Shown here: positions 23,050-30,177 of the stretch, piece by piece | Layout of the letters: the number at the start of each line of letters is the position of its first letter | Position numbering within the stretch: position 1 is the first letter of the stretch | IMG/VR virus record: IMGVR_UViG_3300046005_000373 | Coordinates: 1-30,177 of that record | Strand: one strand, 5' to 3' | From: a virus | DNA length: 30,177 nt | Translations under genes and position numbers: made by a program | The notes under the pieces: model-generated | Seen by the model: only the letters and a program-made list of their open reading frames with translations | The model's database searches: none | Told to the model about the DNA's origin: nothing

Positions 23050-24033
23050 ATGATTAAGAAAACAGAATTTAAATTGACAGAAGAACGTTCCTACTTTAAA
23101 CCTTTCAATTATCCGTGGGCATATGATGCTTGGTTGAAACATGAACAATCTCATTGGTTGCACACCGAAGTACCTATGTTGGATGATGTAAAAGATTGGA
23201 AGAAAAAGTTATCAGTAGAAGAAAAACAATTCTTAACACACATCTTTCGCTTCTTTACGCAGGGTGATATCGATGTGGCGGGTGGGTATGTTAAGAACTA
23301 TCTGCCATACTTCCCACAACCTGAAGTTCGTATGATGTTATTGGGATTCGCAGCACGTGAAGCATTACACATCGCTGCTTATTCACATTTGATTGAAACA
23401 TTAGGTTTACCTGACTCAACATATAACCAATTCTTGGAATATGCTGAAATGAAAGAGAAACACGAATATGTCATGGACATATCGGCTCAAAACACAACTA
23501 AAGAAAATACAGCCACACACATTGCAGTGTTTAGTGCTTTCACAGAGGGTATGCAATTATTTTCATCCTTTATTATGTTATTGAACTTCCCTCGCCATGG
23601 TAAAATGAAAGGTATGGGCCAAATCGTTACTTGGTCTATAGTTGACGAAACTCAACACGCCGAAAATATGATTAAACTGTTTAGAACGTTTATTGAAGAA
23701 AATCGTGAAATTTGGAATGATGAATTAAAAGAACGTATATATTCCATCGCTGAAAAGATGGTTGAATTGGAAGATAAGTTTATTGATTTGGCCTTCTCTA
23801 TGGGCGCAATGGAAGACTTATCCTCAGATGATGTTAAGAAATATATCAGATACATTGCTGACCGCCGTTTAATCAGTCTAGGCATGAAAGGTATATTTAA
23901 AGTGAAACGTAATCCTTTACCATGGGTAGAGGAAATGATTAACGCACCAACACACACCAACTTTTTCGAGAACCGAGCTACAGATTATGCTAAAGGTGCA
24001 TTGTCCGGTAACTGGGGTGATGTTTGGGCATAG
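23050..24033 (+). CDS. nrdB: Ribonucleoside-diphosphate reductase small subunit (class Ia-like)
   Basis: Supplies the tyrosyl radical to NrdA from a di-iron centre. It has 327 residues. Comparison with E. coli R2 spacing gives ligands D73 (QGDID), E104 and H107 (REALHIAAY), E166 (TEGMQ), and E200 and H203 (DETQH). Y111 is the radical tyrosine, seven residues after the first glutamate as in E. coli. The C-terminus ending in WGDVWA is probably the tail that docks on NrdA. All ligands and the tyrosine are intact, so it should be active. Confidence 0.96.
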   Translation: MIKKTEFKLTEERSYFKPFNYPWAYDAWLKHEQSHWLHTEVPMLDDVKDWKKKLSVEEKQFLTHIFRFFTQGDIDVAGGYVKNYLPYFPQPEVRMMLLGFAAREALHIAAYSHLIETLGLPDSTYNQFLEYAEMKEKHEYVMDISAQNTTKENTATHIAVFSAFTEGMQLFSSFIMLLNFPRHGKMKGMGQIVTWSIVDETQHAENMIKLFRTFIEENREIWNDELKERIYSIAEKMVELEDKFIDLAFSMGAMEDLSSDDVKKYIRYIADRRLISLGMKGIFKVKRNPLPWVEEMINAPTHTNFFENRATDYAKGALSGNWGDVWA

Positions 24034-24046
24034 CATAGGAAAACAT

Positions 24047-24238
24047 ATGAATCAGAAAGCTCTTACTGGCGATTGCATCAACTGCGAATCCACATTTGAA
24101 TTAAATTTTTACAAAGAATACGTATCAACCGACCAACCTAAATTTTGTCCATTCTGTGGCGAAATTGTTGAAGAATTCACCGATGACTATATAGAAGAAG
24201 AATATAGTGAAGAGGATGATTCGGAGTGGGACAATTAG
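24047..24238 (+). CDS. Small zinc-ribbon protein with acidic tail
   Basis: A 63-residue protein. The ATG at 24047 follows an AGGA ribosome binding site; an in-frame opening from 23987 lies within nrdB and is not preferred. Two CxxC knuckles (C10/C13 in DCINC, and C34/C37 in FCPFC) form a likely zinc ribbon. The tail (residues 42-62) is almost all Asp/Glu. It might bind nucleic acid or RNA polymerase, with the tail mimicking DNA charge; that is speculation. It overlaps the next gene by 13 bases. Confidence 0.72.
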   Translation: MNQKALTGDCINCESTFELNFYKEYVSTDQPKFCPFCGEIVEEFTDDYIEEEYSEEDDSEWDN

Positions 24239-24675
24239 AATGGAAACACAATAATGAAATATTCACCGAAACTCATATTGACAACAATATCGGTTTCGTG
24301 TATATTATTGAAAATGTATTATCTAATAGAAAGTACGTTGGTAAGAAACTATTCTGGTCATCAAAGACCAAACAAGTCAATAAAAAGAAAAAGAAATTTA
24401 AAGTTCCTTCTGATTGGCAAGAATACTATGGCTCAAGTGAAGAACTTAAAAAGGATGTGGAAACATTCGGCAAAGAGAATTTCACTCGAACCATCATTCA
24501 CCTATGTAAATCAAAAGGTGAGTGTTCATACTTAGAAGCAAAAGAGCAGTTTATTCGTAATGTTATTGAAAGTGATGATTACTACAATACCTGGATTATG
24601 GTACGTGTAAGGAATTCCCACATCAAAGATTATATTGAGAGAAATAAGTATGAAGCAACCATTCCTACAGATTAA
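24226..24675 (+). CDS. GIY-YIG family endonuclease-like protein
   Basis: A 149-residue protein with a GIY-YIG-type core: FVYIIENVLSNRKYVGKKLF at residues 24-43, covering the VYI and YVG strands. A Lys-rich loop follows, then WQEYYGSSEELKKDV, and YLEAKEQF (E104/E107), which could supply the catalytic glutamate. Proteins with this exact layout are common in T4-like phages. They are annotated as GIY-YIG or Seg-like nucleases, though many may not be mobile. The start appears to be GTG at 24226, preceded by GAGG; no in-frame ATG precedes the domain. The substrate is unknown. Confidence 0.75.
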   Translation: MGQLEWKHNNEIFTETHIDNNIGFVYIIENVLSNRKYVGKKLFWSSKTKQVNKKKKKFKVPSDWQEYYGSSEELKKDVETFGKENFTRTIIHLCKSKGECSYLEAKEQFIRNVIESDDYYNTWIMVRVRNSHIKDYIERNKYEATIPTD

Positions 24676-25018
24676 AGAAAATAAATGTGATGCGATTTGT
24701 ATTATGCCGTCTCCTGATAGTAAGGAACAAACCGTAATACATGGCTTGACATATGTTGAGATTGGTGATAATATTGGGTCTTCTACAATGGGCAATTCTT
24801 ATGATATTGTCACCTTTAGGGAATCTGACGAGGGATTTTATGATAAGGAACATTATCAGGCTATTTTAGTATGTCCTTATACATATAGTGAAAAAGTAAT
24901 GAAAGATGGGTTCTTTGGCATTATAGCTAAACGAACCACAACTTCAGAAGATGTATTAAATTTGTATTTGAATAAAATTGATTATTTAATTGGAGATGAA
25001 GATGTTGAACAAAAGTGA
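24650..25018 (+). CDS. Conserved small phage protein, function unknown
   Basis: A 122-residue soluble alpha/beta protein. The ATG at 24650 gives MKQPFLQIKENKCDAICIMP; an upstream TTG is possible. A series of beta strands (YVEIGDNIG, YDIVTFRES, AILVCPYTYS) and a C-terminal helix are visible. There are no recognisable catalytic motifs. It overlaps the GIY-YIG gene by 26 bases and the WYL_2-like gene by 17, so expression is tightly linked. Confidence 0.6.
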   Translation: MKQPFLQIKENKCDAICIMPSPDSKEQTVIHGLTYVEIGDNIGSSTMGNSYDIVTFRESDEGFYDKEHYQAILVCPYTYSEKVMKDGFFGIIAKRTTTSEDVLNLYLNKIDYLIGDEDVEQK

Positions 25019-25262
25019 ATTGAAAGAAATATTGAGCAAGAGTATTGCAACAGTTGTTTTTGAAAAGAAAGATGGCACTATTCGTGAAATGAAATGTACT
25101 CTAAAAGAAGACATTTGTTCTTTAAAAGAAAACATTACAGAAACACATCCAACCACCATACATCGTAAAGAGAATGACAATGCTCTTTCTGTGTGGGATA
25201 TGGAGAAATCAGCATGGCGGTCATTTCGTATAGATTCAATCAAGGAAGTTAGTTTATCATAA
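25002..25262 (+). CDS. WYL_2/DUF2693-like small beta-barrel protein
   Basis: An 86-residue protein with the pattern of the WYL_2 family (DUF2693, Sm/SH3-like barrel). NKSELKEILSKSIATVVFEK is followed by DGTIREMKCTL and the signature end ALSVWDMEKSAWRSFRIDSI. Such proteins are widespread in phages and probably bind nucleic acid or a small ligand. The start is chosen at 25002 because GGAG lies six bases upstream; 24996 is also possible. It is followed by the next gene with a one-base overlap. Confidence 0.78.
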   Translation: MLNKSELKEILSKSIATVVFEKKDGTIREMKCTLKEDICSLKENITETHPTTIHRKENDNALSVWDMEKSAWRSFRIDSIKEVSLS

Positions 25263-26344
25263 TGCGTATTACAAGTGTAAAAGAAGCGGAACAGAAGGTA
25301 TCGTCTGGTGGTGAACCTGATATGAAATCGGGTGTTAAATTATCCACTGCGCTTAATTGGTATAGTTATTATAAAGACCCAAAAGATAGTAAGAAATATC
25401 TTATTCATTATATGACCGTACATAATCATCCAAAAGAAGATATCGTCACACTTACCGGACTAAAAGAAACTAATTTCTCAAACGTTGGGTTTGTGTGTAG
25501 GTTGACTGAGCGTGGATTAGTATTGGAGAAACACCAACTAACGTGGTTATCAGACCGCATCAAATTCTTACTAAATGTAGCTAAGACTATCAAAGAGCAA
25601 GATGAAGAGGATGATAATAAACCTAAGGTTAACATCCAGGAACGCATCCATGAACAATCCTCAGAGTTTATAGGCGAACTTGAAGGATTCCTTGATAATT
25701 ACAAAGAAACCATTAATACGTATGAATGGATGGCAACCAATGGCGTCAAGGCACCACATGCTCGACTGATTGTTTCTCACTTTATTCCAAAATTAGTTGA
25801 ACCTGTACTGGTATTGTCCGGTAAAGCTTCCGAAGACTTAACCGAAGCGTATAGTTGTTTCACTAAAGCTAATATTAAGAAATTTGTTGCTTTCATTCAA
25901 CAAATCATTGATGATGCTAATCGGATTGTTAATAATTCTAAGGTTACTCGTAAACCTAGGAAATCCAAGAAGCCATCAGCTGATAAGTTGATAGCTAAAA
26001 TGCAATATAAGAAAGAAGATATTGAATATAAAGTGGTGAGTGTCAATCCTATTGAAATTATTGGTGCCCAGCAGTTGTGGGTGTTTAATACCAAGACAAG
26101 GAAATTAGGAGTATATAATGCGGAATCTCCAAATAGTCTAACTGTCAAAGGAACTTCAATTTATGCCTATGAACCCAATACGTCAAGCTCTAAGACACTC
26201 CGCAAACCAAATGATGTATTACAGGACCTTGTCAAAGCAACAGAACGCAAATACAAATCCACATTTGAAGGAATCAACTCAACAAAACAAGAGTTGACAG
26301 GACGAATTAATGCTGATACCATCCTCTTAAAGGTATTTAAATAG
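25262..26344 (+). CDS. Conserved T4-like phage protein, function unknown
   Basis: A 360-residue soluble protein. The N-terminal third has mixed alpha/beta character (LNWYSYYKDPKDSKKYLIHY). The middle is helical (residues 110-220) and followed by a very basic hinge (KVTRKPRKSKKPSADKLI, about 225-242). A C-terminal beta domain (VVSVNPIEIIGAQQLWVFN to TLRKPNDVLQDL) closes it. The basic hinge suggests nucleic-acid contact. I recall related proteins in other aquatic T4-like phages next to RNase H, without known function. It lies nine bases before rnh. Confidence 0.65.
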   Translation: MRITSVKEAEQKVSSGGEPDMKSGVKLSTALNWYSYYKDPKDSKKYLIHYMTVHNHPKEDIVTLTGLKETNFSNVGFVCRLTERGLVLEKHQLTWLSDRIKFLLNVAKTIKEQDEEDDNKPKVNIQERIHEQSSEFIGELEGFLDNYKETINTYEWMATNGVKAPHARLIVSHFIPKLVEPVLVLSGKASEDLTEAYSCFTKANIKKFVAFIQQIIDDANRIVNNSKVTRKPRKSKKPSADKLIAKMQYKKEDIEYKVVSVNPIEIIGAQQLWVFNTKTRKLGVYNAESPNSLTVKGTSIYAYEPNTSSSKTLRKPNDVLQDLVKATERKYKSTFEGINSTKQELTGRINADTILLKVFK

Positions 26345-26352
26345 GATATAAA

Positions 26353-27219
26353 ATGATTTTAGTTGACTTGAACCAGGTATTGTTATCTGGTCTGATGGCA
26401 CAGATTGCTGGTCAGAAAAACACAAAATATGATGAGGATTTGATTCGGCACTTAATTCTAAACATATTACGCAACCATATTAAGAATTTTAAATCAGAAT
26501 ATGGTGAAGTTGTACTATGTTGTGATAACCGCAACTATTGGCGCAAAGAAATCTTCCCATATTACAAGGCCGGCCGTAAAAAGACAAGAGAGAAGTCAGA
26601 TTTAGACTGGCATTTGATTTTTGACATCTTAGGCAACATCAAAAACGAGTTAAAAGAACACTTTCCCTACAAAGTGATAGATGTTGATGGTGCTGAAGCT
26701 GATGATATCATCGGAACACTAGCTCCGAGACATGTGATGCACGAAAATGTGTTGATTTTGTCTTCGGATGGTGATTTCCTACAATTGCAACAGTATAATA
26801 CTAAAGAAAATAAGTTTAGTATCAAGCAATATAACCCAGCACAGAAGAAATTGATTAAATCTGCTAATCCTTTAGCTGAATTGAAAGAAAAAATCATCAA
26901 AGGTGACAAAGGTGACGGTATTCCTAATATATACTCACCTGCAGACTGTTTTGTTCGTGACCTTAGACAGAAACCCATCACCAAAGGTACGTTATCTAAG
27001 TTGATGGCTGAAGATTTTTCAAATTATTCAGATGAAAATATCAAAATTGGGTTTTCTCGTAACCAATTACTGATTGATTTACGTCATATTCCAACGGACG
27101 TAAAAGGTCGTATATTGGAATCGTATGAAAATGTTAAACCTGCACCAAAAAATAAGTTACTTAACTATTTTATCAGCAAAAAGCTGAAAAACCTAATGGA
27201 TGTTATAGAGGATTTCTAA
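26353..27219 (+). CDS. rnh: RNase H / 5'-3' flap exonuclease (T4 Rnh-like)
   Basis: FEN-1 family nuclease that removes RNA primers and 5' flaps during Okazaki maturation. It has 288 residues (T4 has 305). Acidic metal-ligand clusters are visible: D5 (LVDLNQ), D58 (CCDNRNYWR), E115/D117/D118 (GAEADDIIG), D139/D141 (SSDGDFLQLQ), and D185/D188 in GDKGDGIPN. The last of these is the T4-type helix-hairpin-helix entry. The downstream gene overlaps by one base and looks like a ligase DNA-binding domain, which fits a shared role in joining fragments. Confidence 0.94.
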   Translation: MILVDLNQVLLSGLMAQIAGQKNTKYDEDLIRHLILNILRNHIKNFKSEYGEVVLCCDNRNYWRKEIFPYYKAGRKKTREKSDLDWHLIFDILGNIKNELKEHFPYKVIDVDGAEADDIIGTLAPRHVMHENVLILSSDGDFLQLQQYNTKENKFSIKQYNPAQKKLIKSANPLAELKEKIIKGDKGDGIPNIYSPADCFVRDLRQKPITKGTLSKLMAEDFSNYSDENIKIGFSRNQLLIDLRHIPTDVKGRILESYENVKPAPKNKLLNYFISKKLKNLMDVIEDF

Positions 27220-27641
27220 TGAAACAGATTTATGAGATATTGAATGAATGTAAACTAGCTAAGAGTAGTGATGAGCTCATCAATATTTTACGCCAAAACG
27301 ATAGTATGACACTCCGGAAGGTATTTTACTTTGCTTACCATCCAAATGCAGCATGGTATATCAGTGAATTTCCAAATAATTACAAAAAACAAGATACCTT
27401 ACCTGGTATTTCTATGACAAACCTGTTTACAGAACTACGTAGAATATATCTTTTTCAAAAAGGTCATCCAGAAGCAGACAAATTATCAGATAGCAAACGT
27501 CATGATTTGCTATTACACATACTTGAGGGTATGGAACTCGATGAAGCTAAAGTTTTCATCGACATCATGAAGGGGGATTTGGGTATTAAAGATATTACCG
27601 TTGATATCATTAGTACGGCTTATCCGGATTTGTTTAAATAA
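27219..27641 (+). CDS. Free-standing T4 DNA ligase N-terminal-domain-like protein
   Basis: A 140-residue all-helical protein. Compared from memory with the first ~130 residues of T4 DNA ligase (gp30), it matches in order, spacing and length. IYEILNE corresponds to ILKILNE, and LRKVFYFAYHPNAAWYI to LKRVYRLTYSRGLQYYI. LPGISMTNLFTEL corresponds to FGMLTLTDMLDFI, LLHILEGMELDEAKVFIDIM to the LTGYITDGKKDDVEVLRRVM region, and the final AYPDLF to VWPGLI. It stops where the ligase catalytic domain would begin. In T4 ligase this domain wraps nicked DNA and, I recall, contacts the clamp. Similar phage proteins are known as DUF6433. A DNA-nick or clamp-binding role beside RNase H is inferred. Confidence 0.7.
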   Translation: MKQIYEILNECKLAKSSDELINILRQNDSMTLRKVFYFAYHPNAAWYISEFPNNYKKQDTLPGISMTNLFTELRRIYLFQKGHPEADKLSDSKRHDLLLHILEGMELDEAKVFIDIMKGDLGIKDITVDIISTAYPDLFK

Positions 27642-27653
27642 CAGGAGCATAAC

Positions 27654-27845
27654 GTGTCAAAGCGTGAAAGTAAGTTTCATAAAAACGAAGATTATTCTGA
27701 AGATTACAAAACAACGAAATCTAGGGGTGATAAAGATAAAAAAAGAAGCAAGTATCAAGAATTTGAAAGGGTGTTGACGGACGAACAACATGAATTCCAA
27801 GAAAAATTTAAGATAAAAACTGGCCGATACGACCTAGACTATTAA
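27654..27845 (+). CDS. Small charged protein, function unknown
   Basis: A 63-residue, Lys/Glu/Asp-rich protein with a GTG start supported by AGGAG seven bases upstream. It is probably disordered at first (SKFHKNEDYSEDYKTTKSRG), then helical (FERVLTDEQHEFQEKFKI). It is the last gene before the sigma70-type promoter. No function can be assigned. Confidence 0.55.
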   Translation: MSKRESKFHKNEDYSEDYKTTKSRGDKDKKRSKYQEFERVLTDEQHEFQEKFKIKTGRYDLDY

Positions 27846-27851
27846 TTGTGC

Positions 27852-27880
27852 TTGACAAATTCAGAAAGTTATGAGATAAT
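27852..27880 (+). promoter_or_regulatory. Near-consensus sigma70 promoter
   Basis: TTGACA (27852-27857), a 17-bp spacer and GATAAT (27875-27880), with TG at 27872-27873 forming an extended -10. It is intergenic, 35 bases before the ATG at 27915, and predicts a start near 27887. It is the best host-type promoter in the window and suggests early expression of the zincin-vWA gene. Confidence 0.85.
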
Positions 27881-27895
27881 TACCATACTTTCTGA
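27861..27895 (+). repeat. Perfect 9-bp inverted repeat around the -10 box (operator-like)
   Basis: TCAGAAAGT (27861-27869) and ACTTTCTGA (27887-27895) are perfect inverted copies, 26 bases centre to centre. The left arm is in the -35/-10 spacer and the right arm starts at the predicted transcription start. This is the layout of a repressor operator. Alternatively it is a hairpin in read-through RNA from upstream, with a 17-base loop. Confidence 0.65.
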
Positions 27896-27914
27896 TTTGT
27901 GATGGACTTTTATT

Positions 27915-29930
27915 ATGTTACTTGATTCAAAATCCAACCTTGCCAAATTAATGGCTACTGAGAATATTATTGTTGAACAGAAGAAGGCTTCTACTGCTCA
28001 CTTTAATTTAAAAACTCGCACATTGGTTATTCCTATTCTCAAGGAAGACCTGTCTACCAATCTCTATGACCTATTCATTGGTCATGAAGTTGGCCATGCT
28101 CTGAATACACCTGAAGACGGATGGCACGATTCCATTTCAGATTGTGGTGTTAATCGTTCCATTCTAAATGTATGTGAAGATGTCCGTATTGAGAAACTCA
28201 TTCGCCGCAAATTCCCAGGTTTAAAAATAAGTTTCATCAAAGCCTATCGTGAACTACTAGACCAAGACTTCTTCGGTATCAAAGGATACGACCTCAACGC
28301 ATTACGATTGATTGACCGTATCAATTTACACACCAAGGCCGGCGCATCTCTAGGCATCAAATTCACATCAGAAGAAACTGCTCTGTTGGTTGAAACAGAA
28401 GAGGCTGAAACATTCCCTCAAACTGTGGAAGTAGCCAAGAAAATCCAACAGTTTATGAAAGACCAACGAGAAAAACAAAAAGAAGAACCTATTGAAGAGG
28501 ACGAGGAAGAACAAGAGGAAGCTGATTTTGAAACAGAAGAGGCTGATGACGAGATTGATGCACCAGGTTACGATGAAATTGAGGATGCACAATCAGATGG
28601 CCCTAGTGAATTAGGTGATGGCTGGCAATCATCTATAATCAAAGATTACGAAAAAGATGAGTCCATCACTGATATCAACTTCCGTGATAATGAGAAACAG
28701 TTATATCAAGAAACCAAATCTGATTTATCTTATGTTAATATTCCAGAATTGAAATCTGAAAATTACATTGTTGGTTATAAACACATTTACAAAACAATCC
28801 GTGAATTAACCAAGAAACCTATTGAAAATAATTTTATCAAGTTTCGTAAAGACACCAATAAAGTAGTTTCGTATCTGACCAAAGAATTTGAGTTGCGCAA
28901 GAATGCTGACCAATTAAAACGTGCTTCGATTGCCAAGACTGGTGACTTGAATATGCAACGTATATTCTCCTATCAGTTTGCCGATGACATCTTTAAGAAG
29001 ATATCTATTGTACCTAATGGCAAGTCGCATGGACTGGTCCTATTCTTAGATTGGTCTGGTTCAATGAGTAGGTATATGGATGATACTATTCGTCAATTAC
29101 TGACCTTAGTGTTGTTCTGTAAGAATGTCCAGATACCGTTTGAGGTGTATGCTTTCTCAACCCAATGGCCTTTGTCAGAAGAGTTTAACCAAACGTATAA
29201 AGAGGGTGACGTAATCTTAGGCAAAGTATCCTTGTTGAACATACTATCTAATCGTATGACATCAACCGAGTTGTCTTATGCTGCAGACTGCTTACTAGAT
29301 AAAGTGTATAACGCATATGGTGATTTTGATAACCTTCGGGAATTGATGCTTGGTGCCACTCCATTAAACGAGACCATCATGTTGGCTATGGATATTATTC
29401 CTAAGTTCCAATCTAAAAACAAACTACAAGTAGTCAATACTGTATTCTTGACCGATGGTGAAGGACATGCTCTAACTGAAAAATTCACAACACAGGGATT
29501 TGAATATATGAACACATCATCTATTGTGGTCCGTGACCCAGTTACTCATGTATCGATGAAAGCTAATTACTCATGGCATAATACTTCTAAGGCTTTCTTG
29601 CACATATTGAAACAACGAACCGGATGCAATATGATTGGATTCCGTATACTAGGTAATGCTGAATTCCGCAATTACATGTATAACGAAATGAAGGGTGTGA
29701 ATACGGATATGGTTGCTAGAGAATTCAGAGGTAATAAGTATTATGTTGTAGGTGCTTCTGGATTTGATGAATATTACTTATTGAAATCGGATGGGTTATC
29801 CACCGAAGAGGAAGAATTAACCTTTAGTTCAACCACTACCAGAGGTTTGGTTTCTTCCTTTAAGAAGTATTCTAAATCCCATATACAGAACAGAGTAATC
29901 CTCAACAGATTCATCGGTTTAATTTCATAG
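27915..29930 (+). CDS. Zincin plus von Willebrand A domain protein (CobT/VWA-like)
   Basis: A 671-residue soluble protein. The N-terminal domain has HEVGH at residues 57-61 and a downstream NVCEDVRIEKL helix (E88) as likely third zinc ligand. A very acidic linker spans residues about 188-240. The C-terminal von Willebrand A domain has a complete MIDAS: D379-x-S381-x-S383 (DWSGSM), T482 (GATPLNET) and D514 (FLTDGEG). Such VWA proteins work with MoxR/CobS-type AAA+ ATPases, and T4-like aquatic phages often carry a cobS-like gene. None lies in this window, so it may be just outside. Likely role: a metal-dependent remodelling or protease partner; the target is unknown. Confidence 0.8.
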   Translation: MLLDSKSNLAKLMATENIIVEQKKASTAHFNLKTRTLVIPILKEDLSTNLYDLFIGHEVGHALNTPEDGWHDSISDCGVNRSILNVCEDVRIEKLIRRKFPGLKISFIKAYRELLDQDFFGIKGYDLNALRLIDRINLHTKAGASLGIKFTSEETALLVETEEAETFPQTVEVAKKIQQFMKDQREKQKEEPIEEDEEEQEEADFETEEADDEIDAPGYDEIEDAQSDGPSELGDGWQSSIIKDYEKDESITDINFRDNEKQLYQETKSDLSYVNIPELKSENYIVGYKHIYKTIRELTKKPIENNFIKFRKDTNKVVSYLTKEFELRKNADQLKRASIAKTGDLNMQRIFSYQFADDIFKKISIVPNGKSHGLVLFLDWSGSMSRYMDDTIRQLLTLVLFCKNVQIPFEVYAFSTQWPLSEEFNQTYKEGDVILGKVSLLNILSNRMTSTELSYAADCLLDKVYNAYGDFDNLRELMLGATPLNETIMLAMDIIPKFQSKNKLQVVNTVFLTDGEGHALTEKFTTQGFEYMNTSSIVVRDPVTHVSMKANYSWHNTSKAFLHILKQRTGCNMIGFRILGNAEFRNYMYNEMKGVNTDMVAREFRGNKYYVVGASGFDEYYLLKSDGLSTEEEELTFSSTTTRGLVSSFKKYSKSHIQNRVILNRFIGLIS

Positions 29931-29958
29931 GGTTTTTTCTAGCAAGGATTTTTCCACC

Positions 29959-30087
29959 ATGGACCAAAACGAAGCACAATTCTTTATTGCCCTCCTCACC
30001 AAAGTAAAGGTTAGGTTGCAACAAGAACCCAATAAGAACCTCATTGAGGAACTTAACCGAGTAATTAACCAATTGAGAGGAAACTAA
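29959..30087 (+). CDS. Small helical protein, function unknown
   Basis: A 42-residue open frame (MDQNEAQFFIALLTKVKVRL...) with heptad-like Leu/Ile/Val spacing, consistent with a short coiled coil. An AAGG element sits 11 bases upstream of the ATG. Its stop TAA is directly followed by the next ATG (TAAATG), and the compact gene spacing supports it as real. Confidence 0.5.
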   Translation: MDQNEAQFFIALLTKVKVRLQQEPNKNLIEELNRVINQLRGN

Positions 30088-30162
30088 ATGACAGCACCGA
30101 AGAAATCTATACCTGCACGTAAACCTATTAAACCACGCAAGACACGAATCGAAACGAGATAA
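30088..30162 (+). CDS. Tiny very basic peptide gene (24 residues)
   Basis: The frame starts immediately after the previous stop, with GAGAGGAAAC upstream as a good ribosome binding site. The peptide is almost half Lys/Arg with several prolines (KKSIPARKPIKPRKTRIETR). It could bind nucleic acid. Short length keeps confidence modest, but the ribosome binding site and junction spacing favour a real gene. Confidence 0.45.
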   Translation: MTAPKKSIPARKPIKPRKTRIETR

Positions 30163-30165
30163 GAA

Positions 30166-30177
30166 ATGCCAACCAAA
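30166..30177 (+). CDS. Start of a gene running off the right edge
   Basis: ATGCCAACCAAA opens three bases after the previous stop, with a GAGATAAG element upstream. Only four codons (MPTK) are visible, so nothing can be said of the product. Confidence 0.35.

Noticed and set aside
24278-24306. TTGACA-17-TATATT inside the GIY-YIG gene
   Set aside because: Lies within coding sequence with no suitable gene start downstream; likely chance in AT-rich DNA. A similar chance hit lies near 3316-3345.
24226-24675. GIY-YIG protein as a mobile homing endonuclease
   Set aside because: No intron, no interrupted gene and no insertion signs next to it; close look-alikes are part of the ordinary gene set of T4-like phages.
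27219-27250. MKQIYEILNE at the start of the ligase-domain-like protein, which fits the capsid-targeting pattern
   Set aside because: The ILNE segment is shared with T4 DNA ligase, where it is part of the folded domain and not a leader. It shows that the (L/I)xE pattern alone can arise by chance.
29931-29958. Possible terminator after the zincin-vWA gene (T-rich stretch)
   Set aside because: There is a T run (GGGTTTTTTC) but no inverted repeat ahead of it that would form a stem.

Overview
The window looks like part of the genome of an AT-rich, T4-like tailed phage (myovirus) infecting a Gram-negative bacterium. The evidence is a set of T4-type replication proteins (DnaB-class helicase gp41, primase gp61, FEN-1-like RNase H), phage nucleotide metabolism (ThyX, MazG-like, NrdA, NrdB) and a lysis cassette with two lipoproteins, which implies an outer membrane. 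Every gene I can support is on the + strand. Genes are tightly packed, with ATGA/TAATG-type overlaps. I see no tRNA, CRISPR array, insertion sequence or integrase, and no gap over about 75 bases. The AT-rich sequence, GH19 endolysin and many relatives of pelagic or freshwater T4-like phage proteins suggest an aquatic host, but I cannot name it.

Layout: (1) 3-3004: helicase (5' end outside the window), a small zincin metalloprotease, a protein resembling the DruA/DUF4338 family, and a small unknown. (2) 3007-6944: a sugar module of four glycosyltransferase-like proteins and an NAD-dependent sugar-nucleotide epimerase. (3) 6981-16322: a late/virion-type block. Seven of its proteins begin with a short leader of the form M-K-x-F-x-x-(F/Y/H)-(L/I)-x-E, which closely resembles the capsid-targeting sequence of T4 internal proteins. 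They include a ligase-like nucleotidyltransferase, a possible PD-(D/E)XK nuclease, a HAD phosphatase, and a nucleotidylyltransferase fused to a P-loop kinase. The block also holds a 637-residue modular protein with an EF-hand loop and repeated protease-site-like linkers, and an Ig-like virion protein followed by a strong terminator. Late-promoter-like AATAAATA/CATAAATA boxes precede three of these genes. (4) 16337-18983: lysis cassette with endolysin, spanin-like membrane protein, two lipoproteins, holin and a tail-anchored coiled-coil protein. (5) 19000-24033: primase, ThyX, MazG-like, NrdA, a small membrane protein and NrdB. (6) 24047-27845: small regulatory and nuclease-type proteins, RNase H, and a protein that looks like a free-standing copy of the N-terminal DNA-binding domain of T4 DNA ligase. 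(7) 27852-30177: a near-consensus sigma70 promoter with a perfect 9-bp dyad around its -10 box, driving a zincin/von Willebrand A protein and tiny basic proteins.

The most interesting idea is that the 6981-11714 genes form a packaged nucleic-acid repair or modification kit (ligase-like, nuclease-like, phosphatase, nucleotidyltransferase plus kinase). It would be put in the capsid by the leader, trimmed by the prohead protease and injected with the DNA. The leaders and catalytic motifs can be read directly. Packaging and a shared function are inference.
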